Positions 55,076 through 64,000 of a stretch of DNA of 64,000 nt are shown here, in pieces. The stretch is from NCBI GenBank assembly GCA_963971285.1, contig OZ020255.1, positions 16,822,931 through 16,886,930 on the forward strand. Reading direction: 5' to 3'. The notes beneath the pieces were generated by a model. It had not been told where the DNA came from and did no database searches. It saw nothing but the letters and a program-made list of their open reading frames with translations. This stretch comes from Astropecten irregularis. Its lineage: Eukaryota; Echinodermata; Asteroidea; Paxillosida; Astropectinidae. Positions within the stretch are counted from its first letter, which is position 1. Each line of letters begins with the position of its first letter. A program made the translations under genes and the position numbers.

Positions 55076-58000
55076 TATTCAATGTCTAAGCACTTTAATC
55101 CCACTTCTAACAATTACATGTATCATTAGGAGAGATTCCCATTTATAATGGGACATTCAGGAGGGCCTCAACTTTCAGATAAAACTATCAAATTCACCAA
55201 GTGGTGAACTTGATCATTTAACTTATTCAATGGAGGAGAACAATTGATCAATGTTACCTGACTTCTTCAGGGACACAAACTCAAAATCTGTTTGGTGGTG
55301 GGCTCAAAGTCATGTTTCATAAGGCCTCCTGCTCAGTGCTGTACCCACCAAGTGGTCACAGTGCAAGACTGAATCCAAGTAATCAGCAGGGTGATGGCAT
55401 CCCTTCATTGTTAACTGCAAAACACAGCAAAAACTACCAATTCTCTTGCCACAGAACAGAAGCTTGTTTGATAACAGGTTATACAGCTAGCCCAAGGGGA
55501 AACCCTTCAAATCAAGGCACACTCTCTCAGTGGGTTTTGTTCACAAAAGACCTTGCAGAGAGATCCCTCAGAACCCTGCTTGCTAAGAAAACATGTACCC
55601 CTCCCTCTGCTTGATTCAGTCATGAATTGGCCCTACAAGGAGACCAGATTGGGGGAATTTCACCCACTGTGTTCAGGACAATCCCCTTCACTGTCCCACT
55701 ACCTCTTGTGGAAACATCTAGAGGCGTTGTCTCTTTGTCACCTTATTTTGGGAAGGAGGTAGAGGGATAACTGGGCGCTGAGGGATGGAATGAGTGTCCT
55801 TAAGGGAGCCAAGAGGTTTTTGAGGGTTACTGATTCTATGCCATGTATCTTTTGTGACAGGAAATCAATACAGTGAAATGTCAAAGACAATTTCTTCCCA
55901 AATTTCTACAGTCTTGTGAAATGAAATGCGCATTTCCACGGTTTGGGGATATTTTGTAACATACACAATATGTACATGATGTACATACACTATGTAAGTT
56001 ACCTCTTTTTTTTTTGCATTTAAGCATGCATTTCAAGGAACCATAATTGGTACATATGTAGGCCTACTTGCTGATTCCAATCAGACATGTTTAACTTGGA
56101 GTCTTTCAAGAATGATTGATTTAAGGAATACATGTAGGTCAAAGTCACTTACACCTGTAAAAGGTAACTTACGTTACTGTGGAATTGCCCAAATGTTTCC
56201 TTTATATAGTGTCAAACCTTAAAACTCCCAAATAACATGTTATTACACTTAACTTTAGAGCTGATGATGATAAGAAATACATGTTATTCCCAGCGATCTT
56301 ATGCAGTTAGTATACTATATCGATTGCTTGGCAAATACATGTGTATTAACATCATTGGATTCTTCGCTGTGTGCTAGAGGTTTTAATTAGGCATTTAAAT
56401 GAGACACATAATTGATGTTTCTTCATTTACATATATTGACTGGCTCTCATTGTATATACTGTACAGAGTATAATTTAAATTCCATGCACTGGCAGTGCAT
56501 TATATGGACACAATACTCATCCTTGGGACTTGTTATAACTGTACAGCGAATACAACTGTACACTATTGTACACAACAGCATTTATGTAATGAGGTCTTAA
56601 TTGGATCGCCCATAAGCTGCTCAAATGAAATTGAGGCGGTACATGTAGCCTCCATGTCTGTAATTTAAATTGTGCCAGTAACATAACAAAACTACATGTA
56701 TGCATACATGTACAAGTACATGTAGGCCTAAATCATGTTTACTGATTACTGAAATTGAAATACATGTATGGAGTCGCATATAAATGATCAAATTATGGCA
56801 CAATAGGGTGAATGCTTACAACTGGTAGTCTTATCTGGAGTAAACACACTTCATTACAAGAGTTCTTCGAAGTGAAATTCTACTTACAGTGAAATGTAGT
56901 TAATGTACTAGATATTGTAAGCAACCATACACTGCTATTAATACATGTGCTATATTTATAACGGTATGACAAGTCACAAAAGGAGTGGGCAAATTCCACT
57001 TGAGCAGCGAAACAAGTCATCTCTCTGTTTATGTTGCGAGGGAAAATTAATGACCTTGTTTATTTGCACAAGAATACAGGATAGCATGACATTGTTATGG
57101 GCTGTTTTTAGTTTTACCTTAAAGCATGAACGATATTATTTATGTGGAACAGATGCTTACATGCTATCCGTTGGAACTTGGAAGTGAAATATATCACATT
57201 GACATTTGCATGAATACAAATTTACCCAATTAATTTTCTTTCTGTTCTTTTTTATGGAACCTAATACCCAGCAGATGGATATCTATAAATAAACTCTTAA
57301 TTTTGCCATCAATTGCTGCATTTTTTTTTTTAACAATCAACTTAAAAATCTGGCATCCATGTGTGTGCAAGTTGAATTGTACACAAATGTGTGTGGAAAA
57401 TAGGAATTTGAAATTTGAGTACACGTTTCAGAAGATGAATCATAGAAAATGAAAAATAACCTGTAATATGAAATTCAGGAATATGCGAAGGATTAGGCAC
57501 TGTGGATGAAGATCACAACAAACTCCAGGCCGAACCAACAACTAACCAACGGTATGAGCAATAGGGCCAATGACCACTCTGAATTGCAATCAATAGATTG
57601 AGTAGATATGTAGGAATTCACTGTTTGACAATAGCCAGACCGATTCCCATTGATAAGATTGCACAGCTTTCAATTCATTGACAAACAACTCTTTATTAAT
57701 GTTATCTTCCCAAAGTGATTTCAGTCCAGACTGGATTTAGATTAGGCACAGCTAAGCTATTTGTTATCACACCTGTGTAAAGCAACACCTTTATGTCTGT
57801 GGAATTTCTACCTCTGGCCCCTAACCACCCACCCCTCCGGATAAAAATTTTTATTAATACCTTGCTTTTAAAGGAATAGCTTTTCTCATTTCAGAATCAG
57901 AAATTTTCTCATTTATAATATTACATTGTAAAACTTCTACAAGTTTGTTTCCTTACTCCATTTAGTTTAATATATTCTGATTTAACTCATTCTATCTAAC

Positions 58001-58313
58001 AAAACATGTACTTTAAAATGAGCACTAAGGAAGCTTTTTTTGGTCTGAAGTTTCTTTTCTGACTTCAAAACATGGAATATTTAAATGGCAATCAACTGAC
58101 TTGAAACTAAAAGTGTTTGTGATATCAGAAATATATCAATACTGGCTCCTAATTGTTACAATTGATAGATGATTTGAAAAATCAAAACATTATTCACAAA
58201 TTCTACATGCCACCCACCCACCAGTCGACAATGCATGTTTCTAATCAAAAAGAAGATTTCTACATAGAAAACTTCAGAGAGTAAACCTTTCCTCAATGTG
58301 ACAAGTCACTCAC

Positions 58314-58560
58314 CTTCAATTTCCTGGTGAAATTTGACACAGAGCTCAAAACTTCAACCGCACGGAAAAGCCAAGAGGTCCTTTCCACATACATTTACAT
58401 CCACGAGACTTGACAAAGGGGTGACAATCTTTCTCAGATGTGAACTTATTAAGCAGCAGAAACTTTGAGTAAGATGAGAGTCCAGGTACGAAAAAAAATC
58501 CCAGCGTGCGCAGATGGGGCGACTAAGCCCCACTCCCAACTGAAGACAGACAGGCACTGA
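58314..58560 (-). other. Possible 5' exon of the gene (minus strand)
   Basis: A strong donor AAG|GTGAGT lies at 58314/58313. Before it, on the minus strand, an ATG at 58394-58392 opens 27 codons to the donor in phase 0 (MYVERTSWLFRAVEVLSSVS and so on), preceded by ATGTAA. The phase does not fit the modelled first exon, which needs phase 1, so either this is untranslated or another exon lies between. An upstream AGTGACATCACATT (near 58595) is CRE-like. It is unproven. Confidence 0.3.
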
Positions 58561-61500
58561 TGGGAAACGAAGCTAGAAGAATCACTCACTCAATGTGATG
58601 TCACTTTGAGTGCAGTGCGCTCCACGCTGAACTGGAATTACATGCACTGATACAAGCATAAGCAGACCACACATACTGTACTGTACAATGAGCAATGAGC
58701 AGTGTCTGACTGCAGCTAACAAGTCATGTACACACATGTAGGCCTACATGTACAATAATGATGTTGCTAAGATCTTGTGGGTGTCTGTGGTAGTACAGGT
58801 GTACTGTACACAATATGCGGTGTGCTACACCCACCACAAACAGTTTTTCGTGTAACCAGTGATAGAGTGCGGTGTTGTGGTCTATTGGGCTGGAGCCAGT
58901 CATCTTTCTGGCATCTTGAGGTATAATGGGGGCAAACAAATGGTGTTAGTGTCTCAAGTTCTCAACAGGCCTTAGCTTGTCCTTTCATTACAAATATTTA
59001 TATGCCAAACAGAATACCAACCAATTATCCACAGACTACAGTGATGTGATGGGAATGTATCAACCATGGCTTCCTCCATGTATCAACATTGTATCTGCTT
59101 GAGTGAAAACAAATTACCAATAATCTGTTCACTGTGTATTTCTTTCAGAAAAATGTAAACTTCTGACACAAATATTGGAATACAAGACTCATTTTAAGTT
59201 GTTTACAAAAACAACCTTCTAAATGGACAAAACTAACAACATTGGAAACTTTCATATACTGATCTAGCATCCACCATCTTCCAAATTCACCATGGAGCAC
59301 TGCAAGGACACACTGCATCACACTCTGGAATTAATTTCTACTTCAATGTATGGCAACAGGTTTCTCTTGTTTATGTTTCCTCTTTCATTAAATTATTTTC
59401 CTACACTACAGGTTACAGCCTTCACCTTCACTGACCCTCCTACTAGTACCTTGTAATTGGGTGGTTCTTATAAACAAAAACACATGTTCCACTACAGACC
59501 ATTACTGGCACTTGTAGTACAAATTCACCAATTTCCAACAGGAAGTGAGAAAACTAACCGTGACATTTTCAAAAATAAATGCTTTGACTTGGTTTGACTT
59601 CATGGCCAGTAATAGTATTGACCATACATGTAGGTGTCCCAAAATAGGAGTACTGTACAGCAACCCAATTACTGGGTCTACTCCATGCCGATTAAGAACG
59701 ATTTCAAGGAAGGAAAAGAGAAATTGGCATGGAAAATGACCACACAACTTGAAAAAAAAAAGGAAATTACTTCAGCGTTCAGCTTCTCACAATCCGTATA
59801 TTTCTACTCTAAGGGTCTGGGGTTGATTTAGTTGAGATGCCATACAGTGTAGTTGAGCTGCATGTCTCTCAGTCATGGCTAAATTTAACCATGCAGGTAA
59901 TGGACATACCGGTATACAAGTTGTAACACAAAAATCAATCAAAGTTATACAAGTTGTGATGGGCTTGTAGTACATTGATGGATCCAAGAACATTCAACTT
60001 CAATCTTTTCAATCCATTGCAATTGCTAATTGCTTTCAATACCTAGACTGTAAGTGAAGGATTTTAAGTTACCAGTCAGACCATGGAGGAAGGAAGAGAA
60101 AAAACAGAAATTTCTTACCACTTTCAGAGGCAATAACAGCAAAAGCTTCACAATCACACCAGTACTTTATTCCATCAACGTCTTGACTCAAATGAAGTCA
60201 GGAACCACTGTATACTCCTTGGCAAAAGTTTCCCTCCTGACACCAAGTAGTAGCCAACCGCAGAAAAATCCCATTGGGAAGCAAAACCAGTTCCTACTGT
60301 GACCAGATGTGTCATAGCCTAACTCAAAACTCACTATTTCATAATAGACACAGTGGTAGGTCTACAGCCACACATTTTAGTCATCCACTTCAACTTTCAA
60401 GACTCTCTGCTCAAGAAAGTACACAGAATTGTAAAAAGGGGACTGCCCACTTGACCAACTGAACTAAACACCCCTATGAGGGTTGTGATGTAATCAAAGT
60501 TGTGTATGGTAGTGACACATTTGGTCTAAACCATTTACAAAAATAGGGAGGACTAGGTTTGATGTGTGTAACATGCTCGTACCCCAACACTGCAAATGAT
60601 CACCAAATATTGAGTGTAGATTAATTATTATTGAGCATAACATGTATCACTGTTTTACTACTTTTCAATGACTTTCTACTACTTGAAGAACTTTTTTCTA
60701 GTTAAAAGACTTGGGACAAATCCCCATTTACAAAATGGAACCTTCCAACTCCAAAACAACAAAATGAGGACAAGATAATAGCACTTCCTGTATGTACCTT
60801 TTCTCACAAAGGCTTTTTCGAAAACAACTTAATAAATTATGTACACACTCTTACTTCACAAAGTTATTTATAAAACATGAGGTAACTTAGCTGCACAATG
60901 AATTATTTCCTCTTTCTATTCAAAACATTGTCTTCACAATCACACTCCCTTTCATCACTGCAAAAGTTGGTCTGCATTTCTCAGTCACCAGAGAACAATT
61001 ATTGTTGAGGATGTTGTTTACATAATCATTGTACATGTAGTTTCTCTGTTGGAGCACCCTATCATTATTGGGTTTTTTTCTCTAAAAATGTTGGGTTTCC
61101 TTTAAAAAAAAATTGTAACACAAAACTTTAACAGTCAATTTTCAAATCATATTTTTTGTTCTCTTTAGAGTAAATGACGTAGATTATTGAGAATAAGAAT
61201 TTCTACATCTTCTGTAAGATGTTTTCAATATTCACCAGCGCACTCTTAAACCAAGGATAAACCTTGCTGTAATGGTTAGGCATAAACATGGCAAGGGTAA
61301 TTCTACTTTACTCGGGAAAAAAGGGGAAAGAAAGGCCTAATTGTCTGCCTGGAATGAGCCCCCAAATCCTGCAATGATTGCAAAGGGGGATAAGTGGCCC
61401 ACTTGACTAGACTGATAACCACAAGCTCCAGGGCAAAGTTGTGGTCTGCATTTTATCACACTCACAAAAGACACCATTGACTGTCTTTTCATATTTTGTA

Positions 61501-64000
61501 TCATTGGCTGAGTTGTTTGTGTCATGCATACATGTACATGAACAGGATACACAAGATCATAATGATTTTTCTGGGAATTACATGTAAACCTTTAATAAGT
61601 TACCAGGCCCAATATTGATTAATGGTGAGGTCATGTTTCACCAGCCTTTTGCATATCATAATATCATTTGCAACCTTTTCCTCTAGTCTATAGATGGGAA
61701 TGTCAAGTTTAGTCTTTTTGACACAGGATAAAACCGCAGTGTACATTCAATCTATGTTTTTAATATGGATGTATTACTTTCAAACAGTCTAGAAGGAAAT
61801 AACCTCAGATGTGCTCAAATGAATGTTTGTCAGCAAATATCTGTTTCAACATTGTGAAATATGGTGCAGGGTGGAGTTCAGTTCAGGGGCCAATTTCATA
61901 AAACTGTTAAGCACAACAATTTGCTAAGCATGACTTTTTGTCTTAATAAAAACAGGGTTAACAACCAAATTTCCATGTGTTGGTTATCACTTGTAATTAT
62001 TCTTTGGCTGTTGTTCGCTGACCATGAATATCAAATGGAATTTTCAATGGTAGTTTGTTTTATTGGGCGAGACATTTTTGTGCTAAGCAAATTTTTGTGC
62101 TTTTAAACAGTTTTATGAAATTGGCCCCAGGCTATTCATTCAGCTGTAACAAGACTGAAATGCAAGTCACTATAATTATAGGCCTACCTACATGTACATG
62201 TATATTGTACCATATGTTCATTAACTATGGAGTTTTGTCCTCCAAAATAATAACACAAATAAATGATTGAAAAAAAACCTGAAGCCTACATATTCAGATG
62301 GAACATCAGAATGTTCCTAATTGGAAGTATAATTCCATATGTCTCCGTTTCTTTCCATCCTTATAAGGCTATTTCCCAGCTGCCCAACTTGGCCTTTTGT
62401 TTTATCAGTGAACAGAAGGCTGGCCAGATGAACGCAATCTAGAGGGGCCCCTGCCGGTCGGATGCCATGCTGAGCGACCGGCTCTCAATTTTGCTCTTCC
62501 AATTAAACCCTGAACTAGCGTGTGGTGTTTCACAGCAGTGACTCCGGACCACCTGAGTCTCAGTGCACACATACTGATGAAGAAGGAGTGTACTGGGGCA
62601 CAGCCGAGCAAATTTTTATCAAATTGTAAACTATTCCATTCATAAATCAAGGAGCACATAATTAAGAAATATGGTACTGTATGATGCCAAACTATGAAGA
62701 CATTTCAGCTATGTAACTTTTCAACAATAAGTTTGGGAAATGTATGGTGTTTACTCTATGATTGTATTAAGTAAAAACTGTAAATTTGATCTAATGAAAA
62801 TGACAATTTTTAAATTTTTACAATATTTAATCAATTTGGAATGTTTTTCTACAAATTATGTAAAACATTCCAAATTATTTTCACCCTTTTAGGCTCAAGA
62901 GTCAATTGACTTTGAGTTTTATCACTGACAAGTCTAGTATTCTGTGAACTATAGAATTGATTTGTTTTTCCTCTGGAAAGATGTCTTTTGATGGAGAAGA
63001 TTTTTCTTCTTCTTTTTCCTTTTTTTTTTACAAATACTTGATTTTGCAGTAAGTGTACTTTGATAGCAAGAAATTGTTCAGGGACACACTGCTAACACTT
63101 TAATGTACAAACACTGTACTATAAATGGAATACAATGTTTGATACTGTGCATGCCATGCACTGTACATGCTGAAGTAACCCAATGAATAGCCCCCTCTAT
63201 TGAACAAAGCCAGGAATAGAAAGATTATGATTTATGAACAGGTGATACACTTTATAATCCATCAATTTAGTATTACATGTATTCCAATGGTCAGTGTACA
63301 AATATCAAAACCTTAGGATGGATTCTAAACCATGTGCCAAGAAAAAACAACCTAAGCATCTACAGCAGTATACTGTGTATTAAAATGTGCATCCCTTGAA
63401 ATTGTCATCCCATTCATTATTACAAAGTAGTCTAATTTAATAATTTTCAGAACAAACCTGAAATTTTGGCAAACATATTGAAAGTTGAATGAAAAAGATC
63501 TGCAAGGACAAAAATTTATTCATTTTCATTTTTTGACATGAATTTGCCCTCTACAAAACTAAAAGTCATGAGCTGATACAAGTTCATACAACTACATGTA
63601 GTGCCCAGCAAAGTTTGTCCAGTATCTTACAGCTGCTTGTCAAGTTCACTTTTACACCATATTTAGCATTTATCCTACAGAATCAAGCATATCCTTAGTG
63701 ACTAGGCGTTACCTGAGGAAGGGTTTGACATGTCCAGTCCAATTTCTAGTGACATTTTGGCAAAGTGGCTAGTGCCTAGGGCAAACCAAACCCCTTCTGG
63801 ATACTAACCTCAGGAAACTGACTCTGCCCCAGACCAACTATCAAGTAAAGAGAGCCAATTAAGAATTTGTTTCACTCATAAAATAATATCAAATGTTAGT
63901 GGCTCAACATTGATGTGACACATGTAAGCTCAAGAGATGTCTAGCTCAGTGTGTCTTAGGACACCTTGCTTCTCGGTCCTCAAATTCTATCTCAATTCAG
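58561..64000. other. Upstream DNA, no supported gene
   Basis: It contains the GGGGCCAATTTCATA MITE (61886-62128) and two TAGGCCTA sites. A patch at 62400-62600 is richer in GC (CTGCCGGTCGGATGCC), but its only ATG frame, on the minus strand, has nine codons. No exon of the SKT/p140Cap family was recognised here. Confidence 0.55.
61886..62128. mobile_element. MITE of the GGGGCCAATTTCATA family (copy 2)
   Basis: The terminal inverted repeat GGGGCCAATTTCATAAAAC is perfect at both ends. The interior (GCTGACCATGAATATCAAAT, GTTTTATTGGGC) is shared with 3831-4074 in the same orientation and at high identity. No transposase is present and I found no clear target duplication. Confidence 0.75.

Larger units (their letters stand above)
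28292..58313. other. 30 kb without supported coding exon; probable 5' intron(s)
   Basis: The first modelled exon needs one base from an upstream exon, so this stretch should hold at least part of a 5' intron. It contains many MITE, foldback and SINE fragments (listed separately) and most of the window's TAGGCCTA palindromes. Open frames are short, lack family similarity and are not linked by phase-consistent splice sites. A GC-richer patch at 52720-53030 could be regulatory. Confidence 0.6.
24404..62186. repeat. Dispersed TAGGCCTA (TGTAGGCCTACA) palindromes
   Basis: Exact TAGGCCTA starts at 24404, 24431, 26001, 26051, 27798, 30526, 30562, 31642, 31817, 36808, 37451, 41008, 42966, 43254, 43308, 43318, 45781, 46459, 46497, 46522, 46667, 49635, 54242, 56059, 56723, 58739 and 62179, with two more at 442 and 19643. 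Most extend to GTAGGCCTAC or TGTAGGCCTACA and many abut ACATGTACATGT. About one is expected by chance in 64 kb. Confidence 0.85.

Noticed and set aside
62399..62659. 84-codon minus-strand frame in a GC-richer patch
   Set aside because: The ATG frame stops after nine codons, and the longer frame depends on an alternative start and has no recognisable features.
1..64000. CRISPR arrays, operons, prokaryotic mobile elements or viral genes
   Set aside because: No regularly spaced repeats, ribosome-binding sites, gene clusters or viral proteins are seen. The spliced gene and SINEs show animal nuclear DNA.

Overview
The window is animal nuclear DNA. It is AT-rich, it contains one gene of many exons on the minus strand with GT-AG introns, and the rest is packed with short non-autonomous transposons and tRNA-derived SINEs. 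The gene family, the SINEs and the dominant palindrome TGTAGGCCTACA suit a marine deuterostome invertebrate; an echinoderm such as a sea star is my best guess, but that rests on general impression and no marker in the window proves it. Nothing prokaryotic, viral or CRISPR-like is present.

The only protein-coding gene I can support runs from about 28291 down to the stop codon at 4096 on the minus strand. I assembled 19 coding exons by hand. Every junction has a GT donor and AG acceptor and every codon phase closes, giving 1796 residues of continuous frame. The protein is the invertebrate counterpart of the vertebrate pair KIAA1217 (sickle tail, SKT) and SRCIN1 (p140Cap). In order it has an RRHTLG motif, a short LKQKYP block, an AIP3/Bud6-like conserved domain, a long proline/arginine-rich linker, a helical pivot (MEQQIASLAGMVRSAL), a coiled-coil region, a 638-residue exon rich in SH3-type proline motifs, and a short C-terminus. 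The first exon found begins with a split codon and has no Met, so at least one 5' coding exon is missing from the model.

Layout: 1-4095 is downstream DNA with MITEs and a cluster of CCAAT boxes near 1.4-2.1 kb. 4096-18431 is the exon-dense body, with two long introns (4487-6728 and 6872-9913) that carry MITEs. 18432-28088 holds two long introns. 28292-64000 has no identifiable coding exon. It is probably first-intron plus upstream DNA, with a possible 5' exon on the minus strand ending at 58314.

The repeat content is the most distinctive part. It includes PIF/Harbinger-like MITEs whose terminal repeats carry hexanucleotide arrays, a TTAA-flanked piggyBac-like MITE, pogo-like MITEs with TA duplications, a family ending GGGGCCAATTTCATA (one copy lies 22 bases after the stop codon and carries an AATAAA), a foldback family built round GATCCTGCTAGGATC, a nearly identical 271-bp tandem duplication, and at least 29 copies of the octamer TAGGCCTA where about one is expected.
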